64,000 bases of DNA from Paraspadella gotoi. Its lineage: Eukaryota; Chaetognatha. Of this stretch, positions 37,601 through 50,599 are shown piece after piece (positions within the stretch are counted from its first letter, which is position 1; each line of letters opens with the position of its first letter). A program made the translations under genes and the position numbers. The notes under the pieces were generated by a model. That model was not told the DNA's origin. It saw nothing but the letters and a program-made list of their open reading frames with translations, and searched no databases. Location of the stretch: positions 4,094,626 to 4,158,625 of the forward strand of contig CM119269.1 of the NCBI GenBank assembly GCA_051294375.1, in the 5' to 3' direction.

Positions 37601-40435
37601 TCCACTCTAGAAAAAAAAGATGGGCGGCGACTATTTGGTTGCACTGCTTACATAACGATTAACGGGTCAGCTTGTATAGTATGGAGAGGACGCGTGCGAA
37701 CTTATTGAGCGAGTATAAGTAACGCCAATGTGAATAAAGAGAAACTAAAAGCTCGTAATCTGTAAAGTCGCTTTGGTTCCAGTGGCCAATCCAGAACTCT
37801 GAGAAAACAGAGTGCCACCAAGGTGAAATAGGTTAGTAATAATACAAAATTCTAATTTTAGATCTGAATCTGCCCCAGATGTTACTAACTAATCATTATT
37901 GTTAACTTTTACCACCTGTGAGTCTCTAATACTCAAGCATGCATGTGGAGCTTTAACATTTAAAAGTGAAATCGAACCTATATTCAAAAATATAATTAAC
38001 TATTAATTCGGCTATTTATCTATACTCCTAGGCGTCAGTGATGCCATGACGGCGCAATTTGTTTAACTTGATCTCTTGTCGATTAATTAAAAGGAATTGT
38101 ACGACTTTTTGTGTCAAATCCTTAGATAAACAATGTGTCCGTGTCTATCCATGGAAATGCCGGATATCCTATAAGTCTGTAAAGATCAGAAGGCATAAAA
38201 AATTTAACCAAGAAATCATATAATTACAGCTTTAAAATTTTATCTTTTCCTATGTATATAAAATGGAATTTAAAATTATCCAGGAAGAATGAATGATCCT
38301 TGATATTTTTACGGTTCTATATCTGAATCACTTATCATGAAATAATTTAAGAATACTTGTTAAGAGATGTATTTCAGCTATAGCCTGTACTGGTCTATTA
38401 TATATGATGGTCGTACGAAAAGGTTTATCTCGAATAAGTAGACATGACTGCGAAATCTATAGAGTTACGTGTTAATAGTAAGAGAACAAACGTAAAAGAA
38501 AATGTAATTAGTAGTCAAGCCATTAGAACTAGAAATATAAGATAATATTTACACAGAAAGATTGATGTACACATCATTTGAATGAAGATAAATGAGTAAG
38601 AGAAAGAGACAAGATACACCTAAGAAAGATAATAGATATAGACTCCTAGAGAAAGAAAAGTATACACGGAAAAAATATCTCTGGTACACAGTTTATCGTA
38701 AACATTCCTTGGTTTAGAATACAATTACGTTATTTCTACTGCCTCGCTCATCCTGTGCCATCTCTTATCACCTCGCGAGTAAGGTCGATACAATAACTGA
38801 GCGATTATGCCTGATTGTCCCTTCAAGACTGACAGATCCATATGGAAATCAGAAGGACAATTATAATGACAATGTGATGAATAATGAATGTCTTCATCAA
38901 TGATGAATAGTAATGGACGGCCCTGGCCCATCACGGTATAGAGCGTCGATGAAATAAAAAAGATACGCTCATAGTTGTGATAAGATTCGCCACGATTCAG
39001 ACGTACTGAACTGACTGTCCTTCAGATGAAATCTGGACGAGATACGTGATAAGAAATACTTACACTGCCGCATGAAAAGTACATGGAATGGGATCCGCGA
39101 AAAATGAGAAAGGAACATGTACAGATCATCTCCACAAGGAATGAGATCTGGTAACTGTATACCGTGATCAAACTGAAAAACTCAAGTACAATCGAACCTA
39201 ATAATACACTCGCGATCGTAATGCACTTTGAGGATTACTGACCCATCCCGAGAGAACATGGGGATGCATCCTATATGGCTCAGATATACCGTATATACTC
39301 AAACCTACTTACCAAATAGAGTCAACTTTTTAACAACTCCCCAGTATAGCAAGCCTTCATGTGAAATAAATATTAAAGCCGAGATTGCGTGTGTGCGTCA
39401 TTTATTTTCTCGTCCGCAGCAACCAAGAAAAGAACACGGATTCAATAAAGAACATGCTATGGAGTCCGCTAAATACCGCGAATGTATACCACACTCGACT
39501 CGACCCATGGAACCGCGAGAAGCACTGGTGGTATGCCGTAGTGATAGAGTGGACGGTATTCTAGAGAATGCTCATGATGTCCGTCTATACTAGATCAACC
39601 AAGAATTCCACTAATATGGTGCAATCAGGATTATGCTCCTACATCGCAACCTCTTCAAACCGATCAGTATCCGAACGATTGCCCACCTCATGCATTCAAT
39701 AATATACGCTGAAATATAGTTCTAATGAAAGCTACTTGGACTTCGTATAATGGTTAATCTTATGTGCACTGCAAGAAAAACCAGAAGAAGTATGTTCAGC
39801 TCATAAGGGAAAGAGCGAGCAGGAAATCAACACCTAAATAAACGATCAATGCTGGAACTCACAGTCAAGGAAGAGATGAACTGCTCAGGAAGAAAGTAAA
39901 CCAATTACTGATGCATACGAAAGAGAGTTGAATCGCATAAGATCACCTGAGAAGGACACGATTGAGTATGAGCTTCTATCATTGTCATCAAGTGCGAAGG
40001 CGGGAATGCTGCCTAAAAACTGAAGTGGTCACAGTTAAATCTAGTCAGACGTTACGACAACGGCAACCGGCGGACTCTGCGACCTGCAACAGTGATCCCG
40101 ATCACACGTCCATCCCAACGGCACGCCACTGTCAGACCGCCCGGAGATCACTATGCCACGTACGTCGCGGGTTGAATCGCTGTACGACGATGAACAACCA
40201 GAGCCGTCCACTATAAACCCGCCTCTCAAGAGAACACGAAGACGAAAGACGTGCAGCGAGTTGAAGGCATTTCCTCGAGAGCCAAGGTCGGATCGCGAGC
40301 GAGGCTCGATTCTCCTCGAAATGGTTGCCGAGGAAGGAGCGTGTGAGGATATCGCACGTGTGAAGATCTCGAAAAATCCGGTGAATACTCCCCTCTATGA
40401 TAAAGTTGTCGAATACTTTCACCTCCAACTCTGAC
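37600..40435 (+). pseudogene. Very noisy forward copy of the secreted ZP-like gene (exons 1-5 region)
   Basis: Recognisable pieces are ATGGGCGGCGACTATTTGGT near 37620 (exon 1), GAGCGTCGATGAAATAAAAA near 38941 (exon 3) and CGAAGACGAAAGACGTG near 40240 (exon 5). All frames are broken and many substitutions and indels separate it from the clean copy at 50058-52619. It is more diverged than the 58-60 kb copy. Either a low-accuracy read or a decayed duplicate. Confidence 0.6.
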
Positions 40436-41389
40436 TACATAGTATGGAACGAGGTAATACGATCTACCAATATTATGCTTTCGAATGTAGGAAGAAAGGA
40501 TGCAAAGATAGCAATTACTCAAGAACGAAACACTGAACAACACTACAATGTGAGAACTAATCAAAGCAGAATTGAGGATCATCGTAGTAGAACATGGTTA
40601 ATTAGATATACAAAACATTATTTTATCTATAAATATTGTATTGTTTAATCACATCTGGCTCCTGTCTATACCAGTTGCAGGATACAAGAGATATAGTCCA
40701 CGATAATAACTTACTAAACTTGCGCAGACTAAATAGCCAGCAACAATCTGATAAAACTCACACCTTGAATCTATGAGGAGATGATACACTTACCGCGCTA
40801 TTCGCTGACTGTAATTTTTTCACTTATTTCCCCCTTTTTTTAACTTGATATACTTTGTTTTACTGAGTATCAATTACACGTCAATATCGTCCGGAGGCAT
40901 GTAGTGACAGAAGACTAACCGGCATGAAAATGGACGGCGATCGACATGGGGAGACATTAAAGAACAAACCGACGAGCAGAGATGGTCAAATAGAAAGACT
41001 GATCAAAATAGACGATCACTAGAATTATAGCCAATAAAGAGAATTCTAATGCAGGGATTTCAAGAAGGAAGAATAGAAAGAGGTAACGCTTTGCAACACG
41101 AAAACATACTTGTTCCAAAATGTTGAAATCTAATTGTGTAATATCGTCGCCCTTAGGACTCGAAACAAAAGCTCTGAGATCCGACCCATATTCCGACTTT
41201 CATAATCACAGACGTAATATAAAGACTACGACACTACGCGTATTTGCAAGTAGGAACAACAGCCCTTCACCTGCTCACGTACTAATATCACTACGTATTC
41301 GTAATATAGAGTCTGTTTAAAAAGTAAAATTAAACCACGTTAATTACAATGTAAATAAAATCGCTCTCTGTTATTCGTTGTATTGGTTA

Positions 41390-41524
41390 TTAGAGGAAAC
41401 AAATAGTGTTTTGGAAATTTTACAACGATTTTTTTTTTTTCACCTATCCTCACATACTGACCACAATGTTCTTTACTCAATTCTTGTGTGAAGCTCTCTC
41501 TCGATCTCTCGTCTTTCTCTAACT

Positions 41525-41565
<41 letters not shown>

Positions 41566-41757
41566 ATCCTAACTCAAATCTCACTTCTTGTACTCTAACC
41601 AAAGTCAGAATGAAGAACAAATACGAAAGTTATAAAGAAAAAGATGTGAATTTCAAATGCTGATGAGACTCGAACCCAGAAGAGTCGAAACATGTCCCTT
41701 TATTGAAAATAAATTCGTAACAAATTCAAAAAACACTTTGTTCCCTCATAAATTCCA
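41390..41757. mobile_element. TIR element with hammerhead core, noisy copy
   Basis: Starts near TTAGAGGAAACAAA and ends near TTCCCTCATAAATTCC, the same inverted ends as the element at 55943-56279. Inside are a (CT)n array at 41522-41562 and a hammerhead-like core at 41659-41697. Confidence 0.6.
41659..41697 (+). ncRNA. Hammerhead-like core, GACTC/GAGTC subtype, noisy copy
   Basis: GCTGATGA, GACTCGAACCCAGAAGAGTC, GAAA, CATGTCC in that order. One base is missing after CTGATGA and one is inserted in the stem II loop, compared with the other copies. Confidence 0.55.
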
Positions 41758-41814
41758 CTTTTAAAAAAAAAAAAAAGGACTTGTTTCGACAAACTTCCTC
41801 TCTCAGTACAGGAA

Positions 41815-42150
41815 TTGAGGATTGGGAATCTCACGCCGTCAGACGCCACGACGGCGATACGAGAACGCCGTGATCAAGTTCCAGGCGTTCTCGTGCGTCG
41901 GAGAAGCGAGATACGATGGACAAGAAACAGCGCTGGAACTCGACGTGCGACGTCGACATCTGCGCCGACAAACCCTGGATCATGGGCTTCGACGAGCTCG
42001 GCCTGTACCAAGAAGGGTGGAAGTTAAAATGATGAGCTCGATGATGCGGTGGACAAATGGGCGTGCCATGGAATGGCATGACCGCGCCCCCCTCGCTCAA
42101 ACTCTCCGCCTAACGGGACGAAAAAGGAGTAAAAAGAATTTGTTTAAAAA
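41815..42150 (+). pseudogene. Noisy forward copy of the ZP-like last exon
   Basis: Carries CACGACGGCGATACGAGAAC, AAGTTCCAGGCGTTCTCGTG and ATGAGCTCGATGATG pieces of exon 9 (clean copy 56548-56860) in broken frames. Confidence 0.75.
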
Positions 42151-42462
42151 AAAAAAAAATAAATAAAAAGTGGATAATTTTTTTAATTAATTTTAATTTA
42201 ATTTAGTAAAAATAAAAAGTTATATTTTTATTAATTGATTCAATCGATCGATAAATTAGGGAAAGCATTATTTCATAATAAACCAAATAAATTTAAAAAA
42301 TTAATCTAAAACATTAGGCAATAAAGCATTAAAACAACGATATAACCACAAACGTGTCTTTCTAAAAGCAATTGTTTTTCCAGATACTTTGACTAAGTTA
42401 TCATCAAAGAAAGAAAAACTAATATTTATGAAAAGAGAATAAAGTCAGCAGAATAAAGAGAG

Positions 42463-42519
42463 CGAAAGAGAGAGAGAGAGAGAGAGAGAACGAGAGAGGA
42501 GAGAGAGAGAGAGAGAGAG
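42463..42519. repeat. (GA)n microsatellite, interrupted
   Basis: GA array, corresponding to those at 56890-56965 (as CT) and 61198-61258. Confidence 0.9.
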
Positions 42520-42698
42520 TAAAATGACGTGACATAAAGAAGCATTTCCCTGTCAGACTTTGATCAAACACGCCCCAAAAGAGGGACTGCCCCGTCCCCC
42601 GCCGTCTTTCACCATCAAAGAATAAAATTAAAATCCCCAAAATCAATAAAATCAATCATTTAAACCCATTGCCNNNNNNNNNNNNNNNNNNNNNNNNN

Positions 42699-42724
42699 GC
42701 TTACATTGAAGCCGAAACATGTCC
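42699..42724 (+). ncRNA. Hammerhead-like core, GGCTT/AAGCC subtype, 3' part
   Basis: GCTTACATTGAAGCC, GAAA, CATGTCC directly after an N run. The missing CTGATGAA half appears at 44116-44123. Joined, they give a five-pair stem II GGCTT/AAGCC, an intact GAAA box and the GTC cleavage triplet. Confidence 0.55.
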
Positions 42725-44640
42725 ATTTTTCATACAAAATAAATTCTTTGTTCAAAATAATAACAAACTATTCCCCTTTAATGCTACCAACGCAACGAAA
42801 CGAAAGAAACAAAACAATTCCCGCTGTAATCATTGTGCCACAGTTGCCACCGGAGTTGTAAGATAAATATAATTCCTGCTTACTTTTGAACCCGTTTTTA
42901 ATGACCCGGGAGAAAAGACAAGTGAAATCCGGTATTTGTTCCGTCAAAGAATGCTTCCTTCAACATTTTTAAGAGCTAATCGAAAGTTAATTATTACTTG
43001 AAATAAATGGCACTTTCAGTGACTTCGCAAGGAATTTTATTACTTGTGGTAGCCTGAAAACTTCTATCTGTTAACCATTACGACTTATTAACTTTTTTAT
43101 TACCAAAATCGATATAAATGTCAAAAAAAAAAAAAAAAAAAATTCAGTACAAATCACCTCGAATTAATAGAGTCTCTCACAGTTTCAATATAAAATTAAA
43201 AATTAAGTTTTAAATCTTCAAATAAAAATTTTGCATCTTAATTAATTAATTAATTAATTAAATTAATTAATTTATCAGAATCTAAAATAAAACACTCGTT
43301 CCTTCGTTGAGTCGACAATCAAAACTATTTGTCTCATGACAAAAAACTGGCTCAATAAAATTAGGGCCGATCCCACTTTAATTTCTGCTCGCTTTCGTCA
43401 TCAAAGTTACAAAAGCGACCAGTTTTCAGGCGTAAGCCAAAGTTGTTATCTCTTAAACCTGTTTTTAACGAGGCTTTTTCAAGAATTGTTTACGAATAAG
43501 AAGGGCAGAGAAAGGGGGGAGAGAAGAAAAGAAAGGCAGAAAGTGGGAGACAGAGAGAGAGAGAGAGAGAGAGTTCTCGAATTTTTTGAAAATGTTACCG
43601 GTTTCGCCTCGCTGGTAGTCAACCGAATCTAAATAATTCGACGTATAGTCATAGTTGAGTTGAGTTGAGTTTTACTTTAATCAATGGTAATTTTAAAGCG
43701 GTGGAAACAAACGGGCGAGACAAATGTCACTGTTAAATGTCACGAAGTGAATCACAGATTGAATCGAAAATCCGTTAAAAAACAATTAATTTAAGTTTAA
43801 TTGTTTATTTTTCATAGTTTGACTTATTTTTAAAAGAATATGTTCATTTACATTACTAAATGTAATTACGTAAACAAACATCTGACCAAATTTTTCATTC
43901 TCTTTTCACTCTCCTTCACTCTCTTGTCCTCAGCCTTAACCTATTCTCCAGGTCTGACCACGTACTTTCTTCAATCTTTGTTGTGAAACTTGCTCCCTCT
44001 TTCTCTCTCTCTTCCTTCTCTCTCATCTCTCTCTCTCTGCTCTCTTCTCTCTCATCTCTCGTCCAACTTCAAACTCTTGAAATATAATTTATCAAAAATT
44101 CAATTTCACTTTGCGCTGATGAAAATTTTGCTCCATTGAAAGTTTTCTCAGAAATGTATGAATAATTTTATCTCATTGACTTTCAGGTCATGTGACCGTA
44201 CTTTCCTTTGTCCAAAAAAAGGGAGGGGGTCAGCTCTATTTTGAGCTCTTTCTTTTCTTATTTTTCACTTTCTTTCTCTTTACCTATTCTCTATCTTTAT
44301 GAAATTGGTACAACCAATATAAAAATTATCCATTCATTTAATAAATAAGCTATCTTGCCCCTGACTTTGGACAGGCTTTGTTGGTTTAAGGCCTCCATCA
44401 CTCTTACAAGATAATGACATAGCAGGTCCCTGCAAGCTTTCAATCAAGACTCTCTCACAGTCTCGTTTATTCACTCCCAGAGTACCTGGCTTCCCTATCA
44501 ATGAAGTGGAAAATATTTCAAAGAATGTTTCAATTGTATGAAAAGACCACTCCCTTAAGTATTAGATCAGGGAATACTTATTGTACTCCGCACTAGCATC
44601 AAAATACAAGGAGCTGAATTTTATCTTTGATATTTCATTT
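42699..44640. repeat. 2.4-kb repeat block, clean copy in three inverted pieces
   Basis: 42699-43790 is the inverse of 31643-32765; 43800-44115 is the inverse of about 32757-33095; 44116-44640 is the inverse of about 33120-33665. The pieces keep the forward order while each is reversed. The junction near 44116 falls inside the hammerhead core, with CTGATGAA there and the rest at 42699. Confidence 0.75.
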
Positions 44641-45821
44641 TTCATTCTCCTATTAATCTAAAATAAATAGAAAGAATTATGAATAAAATGATTTAATTAA
44701 ATTTCATCGGGAAAATTAACTAATTAATATCGTTACAATAAAAAAGAATAAATTGATGACATGCAATGTATTAAAAGAAAAAAAATTATAAAATATATCT
44801 TAGTACACTCAATTAGATAAAATAGAGACTTATAAACAGAATAGAAAATATTTCATTTTTGAATAAAAAATTATATTAATATTAAATACACACAAATGGC
44901 AGCTGATAAAACGCTTCAGAATTTTAGCAATATCTAAATTTGACAAAAAACAAAACAATTTTTGGAACAATAGAAAGGTTTTAATTTGGCAAAAAACCTC
45001 TTTGGATTTCACCTATAAAAACAAAAGGCACAACGAGGGCGAACGCGCAACGTTTTTTCGCCTCCGCATTCGCCTCCCCTTCTCCCAACTTTTTTGACTC
45101 TTGTCCAAGTTCGCCACCTCAAAAAACATGCGCCTCCCGCGCGTTTTCACTCCGCCCTCGCTGCGGTATCGCGTCTGCATCTCTGCCTTGCTGATCTATT
45201 TTCATTCATCCACCACTACTAAGCTCTCTCATAGGAAGTCGTTCTGGCCCTCGCGAACGCAGGCCCGTGATATTTTCCGTATCCCACCACTACCTCGCTT
45301 CTTACAGGAGTCGTGCGCTGAGTGCTGCCTAGGATCTGCGCTGATAAGTGACCTGTTGATATTTTTTCCTCATCCACCCTACTAAGCTCTTATAGTGCGG
45401 CCTGATTGGCAGAAACCTGGCGAGGAAAGCAAATGGCGTAGGGAAAGACATGGTATGAACGCGTGAGGAATTAACGCGTGAGAAGGTCAAAGTTCAAGCA
45501 GCTGAGAGAGGCGGAGCGAAAAGGAGAAAGAGGAGGGTGTGAGGATGATAAGTGCGGTAGGTAGGTAGTAAGTACTCGAAGTGATGACGAGGCACGGATG
45601 TGGGTTGAGGTCAAAGGAAATAGTAAAATAGAGCGGTGGCGGAAATTATCCTTTCTCTAATTTTGCAGACATGCTTTTTTTTGTGTTTTTCTTGCTTTTC
45701 TGGGTTTTTTATTTTCCTTTCTTAATAATAGCCATTTATCATATAAATACATAATTTTCAGTTTACAACCTCCTCGCCCCCCCCCCCCGATCCCTCACCC
45801 GCCCCTCTCCCCATAATCATC

Positions 45822-46070
45822 TCCAGGACGATCCGATCCCCACCGCCTACCTCCTCACATCCCCGCAACTCAGCCTCGCCCCCAACGGGTCCGGTCACGG
45901 CCCGGACTTGTTTGGGGCCGGAGACGCCCTGCGCGACTCCAATCGTGGCGGCGGTTTCATGTTCCGCGACGCTTCGGCCGTTTCCCGTCGGCGTATCGGT
46001 TCGTCGGGGAGAAGGACTCCTCCGCCGCTGCGGGACTCGTCCGGATTTTTGGGCCTCGCCGTAGCCGGGT
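45822..46070 (+). pseudogene. Noisy forward copy 2 of the Ser/Pro-rich exon
   Basis: Same exon as 30117-30341, with insertions of C and G that break the frame. It precedes the copy of the last exon in correct gene order. Confidence 0.7.
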
Positions 46071-46689
46071 GAGGGGAATCCGGATTTCTCGGCCGACTTT
46101 GACATTTTTTTACTTCTTTGGTCGGGTATACTTGTTTTTTTTTTGTTAATATTTCCTTTTTTTTTTTCTTTTCCTAATTTGTAACAGTAAAAAATTAGCA
46201 AAAGTACAGAATCTTTCTCTTCTTTTTATATTTATATTACTTCAAGAGTTTTATTTTATCCAATTAACAAAATCATTTTAAAAGAATGTTTAAATAAAAT
46301 CAGTCGATACCTTAAATTTTTTATTCATCCTAGTTTTTCTTTTAAATTGTTTGTTATTAAAAGCTGAAAAATCTTTTAAAATTACCGCATCTTTACCTTT
46401 TTAGCAAAAAAATTTTAAATTTGAAAAAGATTTTTCTTCTTTACCAATTTTTTAAAGAAAAAAGCTGCTGATTTTTATCGAATTTTTTTACTACTTTCCC
46501 AAATTGATTATAGAAAAAAAAATTAGTATGATTCAGAAACCAGCTTAATAAAGGCGCGTCAAACGTTATGTTTCAGCTTTTTACCCCCCATGTTCACTTG
46601 GTCCCTATTACTTCTTTTCTTTCTTCTTTGATTTCTCCCTTCAATCAAAATCCTCCCCCACCCCCACCCCCCCGCTTTCTCCCTCAGAA

Positions 46690-47153
46690 CCTCAAGCGTC
46701 GCAAAGGCCCCAAGATCACCTTCTCCACTACGGACGCCGGCGCCGTTCAGCCCGACGCCGATTCCGGCACTTCCTCCGACGCCACCTCGGGCGCCGGCGC
46801 CCGCCTCCACTTCCTCCTTCTGCAAGACCCGGGGCCCTCGCACTTTCAAAAGCCGGCGCGCCTCAGCGGCGCGGCGTTGATGATAGCGTCACCCGCTTTC
46901 GAGGGAGACGTCGCCGTCGCCCGTGGACCAGCCGGACGTCGCCGACGCCGCACGACGCCGCCCGGGAAATGTCGGCTTCATCATGCTGGAGGAGACGGCG
47001 TATCCCGTCGGCAGCGTCGTCCGCCGCGTCGGCTGCGCGGCGAATGACGGGGAGGATCGAGAGTGTCTTCCGCTGCTGCGGCGTTCGACAGTCGGCGGAA
47101 GGTCGAAGGTTATTTTTGTCGGGAAAGAAGGAGAAGGAGGAGGCGTTGTGAAA
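46690..47153 (+). pseudogene. Noisy forward copy of the last exon, with its 5' end
   Basis: Acceptor CCCTCAG then NLKRRKGPKITFSTTDAGAV and QPDADSGTSSDATSGAGA, after which a +1 shift leads into the CKTRASIL frame of 31317-31642. It ends in GAGGCGTTGTGA. It supplies the 5' part of the exon that the clean copy lacks. Confidence 0.7.
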
Positions 47154-47439
47154 TCTCTTTTTAAATATGGACAAAAAAAAACTAAGTACGTTTAATAAAC
47201 ATTGTTTTTATGAATCGTTTAGAACAAACGAACGTTAGAATGAAAAGAAGGCTAGTGAAAAAACTTTTCACAAAATCGCCAAAGAGTTTGTTATGGCCGA
47301 AGCTGGAAGGATGATTTTGGAAATATGCAATGTTGACATTAGTAAATAATTCGCCCAAATTTAAACACTCTATTCACTACTTATTAATTTATTGTCCTTA
47401 AAATGACCCCAAGTTCGTCACCGCCGCTTTCGCTCGCTC

Positions 47440-48637
47440 GTGTGTTTTTTAAAGCGGATTTTTCGATTCAATCTGTGATTCCACTTCGTGACATTAACAA
47501 GTGACATGTTTGTCCGTCGCCCATTTGTTGTTCACCGGCTTTTAAAAATTAACCCGATTGAATTAAAGTAAAACTCACTCAAACTCACTATGCTTGACGT
47601 CGAATTAGTCTAGATTACGTTGACTACCAAGCGAGGGCGAAACCGGTAACATTTCTTCAAAAAATTCGAGAACCTCTCTCTCTCTCTCTCTCTGCTGTCG
47701 CTCCGCACTTTCTGCCTTTTCTTTTCTTCTCCTCTGCCCCCTTTTCTCTGCCCTTCTTATTCGTTAACATGTCTTGGAAAAAGGCCTCGTTAAAAAACAG
47801 GTTAAGAGATAACAACTTTGGCTTACGCCTGAAAACTGGTTCGTTTTGTAACTTTGATGACGAAAGCGAGCAGAAATTAAAGTGGGATCCGCCCTAATTT
47901 TATTGAGCCAGTTTTTTGTCATGAGACAAATAGTTTTGATTGTCGACTCAACGAAGGAACGAGTGTTTTATTTTAGATTCTGATAAATTAATAATTTAAT
48001 TAATTAATTAATTAATTAAGATGCAAAATTTTTATTTGAAGATTTTAAAACTTAATTTTTAATTTTATATTGAAACTGTGAGAGACTCTATTAATTCGAG
48101 GTGATTTGTACTGAATTTTTTTTTTTTTTTTTTTTGACATTTATATCGATTTTGGTAATAAAAAAGTTAATAAAGTCGTAATGGTTAACAGAATAGAAAG
48201 TTTTCAGGCTACAACAAGTAATAAAAATTCCTTGCGAAGTCAACTGAAAAGTGCCATTTATTTTCAAGTAATAATTAACTTTCGATTAGCTCGTTTAAAA
48301 ATGTTGAAGGAAGCATTCTTTGACGGAACAAATACCGGATTTCACTTGTCTTTTTCTCCCGGGTCATTAAAAACGGGGTTCAAAATTAAGCAGGAATTAT
48401 ATTTATCTTACAACTCCGTGCAACTGTGCACAATGATTACAGCGGGAATTGTTTTGTTTCTTTTCGTTTCCGTTGGGCGTTTCGGGTATAGACATTAAAG
48501 GGCGGGTAATAGTTTTGTTTATTATTTTGAACAAAGAATTTATTTTGTATGAAAAATGGACATGTTCGGCTTCAATGTAAGCCTTCATCAGCGCAAAGTG
48601 AATTGAATTTTGATAAATTATGTTCACAGAGTTTGAA

Positions 48638-48701
<64 letters not shown>

Positions 48702-49953
48702 AAGAGGGAGCAAAGTTTCCAAGAAAGAATTGAGAAAAGTACAGTGGTAGACTGCGAGAATAGGTTAAGGCTGAGGACAAGAGAGTGAAGGAGAGTGAAA
48801 GAGAATGAAAAATTTTGGTCAGATTTTGTTCGTAAATCATTTAGTAATGTAAATGAAAATAATTTTTTAAAATAGTAAACTATGAAAAATAGACAATTAA
48901 CTAAATTAAGTTTTAGGATTAATAGGAGAATGAAAAATGAAATATCAAAGATAAAATTCAGCTCCTTGTATTTTGATGCTAGTGCGGGAGTACAATAAGT
49001 ATTCCCTGATCTAATACTTAAGGGAGTGGTCTTTCATACAATTGAAACATCTTTGAAATATTTTCCACTTAATTGATAGGGAAGCCAGGTACTCTGGGAG
49101 TGAATGAACGAGACTGTGAGAGAGTCTTGATTGAAAGCTTGCAGGGACCTGCTATGTCCATTATCTTGTAAGAGTGGATGGCGAGGCCTTAAACCAACAA
49201 AGCCCTGTCCAAAGTCAGGGGCAAGATAGCTTATTTATTAAAATGAATGGATAATTTTTATATTGGTTGTACCAATTTCATAAAGATAGAGAATAGGTTA
49301 AAGAGAAAGAAAGTGAAAAATAAGAAAAGAAAGAGCTCAAAATAGTAAGCTGACCCCCTCCCTTTTTTTGGACAAAGGAAAGGTACGGCACATGACCTGA
49401 AAGTCAATGAGATAAAATTATTCATACATTTCTGAGAAAAATTTCAATGGAGCAAAATTTTCAAAATGGCAAGAAAAGCATTAGTAATTAATTTTTTAAT
49501 ATTTATTATAGATAGGAAATGTCAAAAATTTTTTTTTGGAATTTTTTATTTTTAAAAGCGATTCAAATAGCTTATGAAAAGTTATCTACACAAAGTATAA
49601 ATTCTTTTTTCAATATTGGATGATAAGTGGGTATTAAAATTGAGAAAAACCTTAAAAATAATCGATCATCATCATCTATCCGATGATGTTTAAAGGCAGG
49701 AAGCAGTTTTTTTACTAATTTTTATAATTAAAACATCAAAAATTTTAAAAAGTTGTAATTTAATTTTTGCTTAACTCTTTTAAGCTCTAATCAGAATCAA
49801 TTAAAAAAACTTAAAATATCCCAAAAAAATTGTTTAACATTATATAGCAAATATAATAATTATTAATTTAGCGAATTACTTCATGGTTCGGAACATTTTT
49901 GCAAAAAATATTTTAAAACAAACAAAAATAATTTAATACCAATTAGTTAAATG
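47440..49953. repeat. 2.4-kb repeat block, forward copy 2
   Basis: Direct repeat of 31643-34150, ending at a 25-N gap. The two differ by scattered one-base indels, and each also differs from the clean inverted copy. Confidence 0.8.
48559..48592 (-). ncRNA. Hammerhead-like core, GGCTT/AAGCC subtype
   Basis: CTGATGAAGGCTTACATTGA, AGCC, then GAACATGTCC: stem II GGCTT/AAGCC is intact and one A of GAAA is missing relative to the clean copy. Confidence 0.55.
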
Positions 49954-50043
49954 NNNNNNNNNNNNNNNNNNNNNNNNNTACCAAATAACAACGAAAAAGA
50001 AAGGATTATCACATGTAAAGTGGAATTTACTTTAAAAAAACTT

Positions 50044-50049
50044 TTATTA
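50044..50049 (-). terminator. AATAAA after the exon 8 stop
   Basis: The minus strand reads TAATTCGTAATAAAAG just past the TAA stop. It would serve the short form if it is used. Confidence 0.45.
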
Positions 50050-50053
50050 CGAA

Positions 50054-50122
50054 TTACATGAAAGACGCAGTGAAGCTGTTCTCCTTGACAATAACGACGT
50101 AGTCGTAGTCTTTGGAATACGC
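50054..50122 (-). CDS. Secreted ZP-C-like protein, exon 8 with alternative end
   Basis: AYSKDYDYVVIVKENSFTAS continues the ZP-C pattern (C-A-x-S...Y-x-hh). There are two ways out. The frame can stop at TAA 50054-50056, followed at once by AATAAA. Or a donor AT/GTAATT (exon end 50058) can join in phase to exon 9, giving SFM-NEDWESHAVERHDGEY. The second completes a ZP-like fold, and the first would give a truncated secreted form. Confidence 0.75.
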   Translation of the reverse strand, partial: AYSKDYDYVVIVKENSFTASFM

Positions 50123-50198
50123 CTTGATTAAGAAAGCAGAATATATACGATCAAATTTTTTCAATCCTCAATTTTAACAATGATTCGTTGCAACGTAC

Positions 50199-50364
50199 CC
50201 TGCACTCCCTGAAACCGGCATAGAATCCTTTTGGCAAACCAGTGACCGACACTTTGATCCAGTCTCCTATTTTGACCATGCCGGTTTCTTTATCGTCTCC
50301 CCAGCGATCGCCTCCCATTTTCATGCGTATATCTGTCCACATGCCTCCCATCTTGACGTGAAGC
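50199..50364 (-). CDS. Secreted ZP-C-like protein, exon 7
   Basis: Encodes LHVKMGGMWTDIRMKMGGDR, WGDDKETGMVKIGDWIKVSV, TGLPKGFYAGFRECR. The run hxhGDxhxVxh...hxxC resembles the first strands of a ZP-C subdomain ('hxhGDPhxVxhxx...hhhxxCWA'). Acceptor TTTTCAG, donor AGG/GTACGT, phase 0. Confidence 0.85.
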
Positions 50365-50430
50365 CTGAAAACAAAGTATCAAGTTAAAAAAAAGGGGGAA
50401 AAAAAGGGGGGGAAAAAAAATTAAACTCAC

Positions 50431-50523
50431 GAAAGGCGTAATTTCATCTCCATGTTCATGTTTTCTGTTCTGCTATTGATTTGGAGTTTAGTAGATACGT
50501 GGGACATTCCCTTGTATTCGCAA
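50431..50523 (-). CDS. Secreted ZP-C-like protein, exon 6
   Basis: In phase after exon 5: VCEYKGMSHVSTKLQINSRT then ENMNMEMKLRLS. Alternating beta-strand-like pattern and a cysteine begin the beta-rich C-terminal half. Donor GTGAGT, phase 2. Confidence 0.87.
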
Positions 50524-50599
50524 CTGAAGAAGGAGCCAATGAAATGATTAAACAAACAAATTAAGAAATAATTTTTGAAACTATTAACAATGTGCTCAC

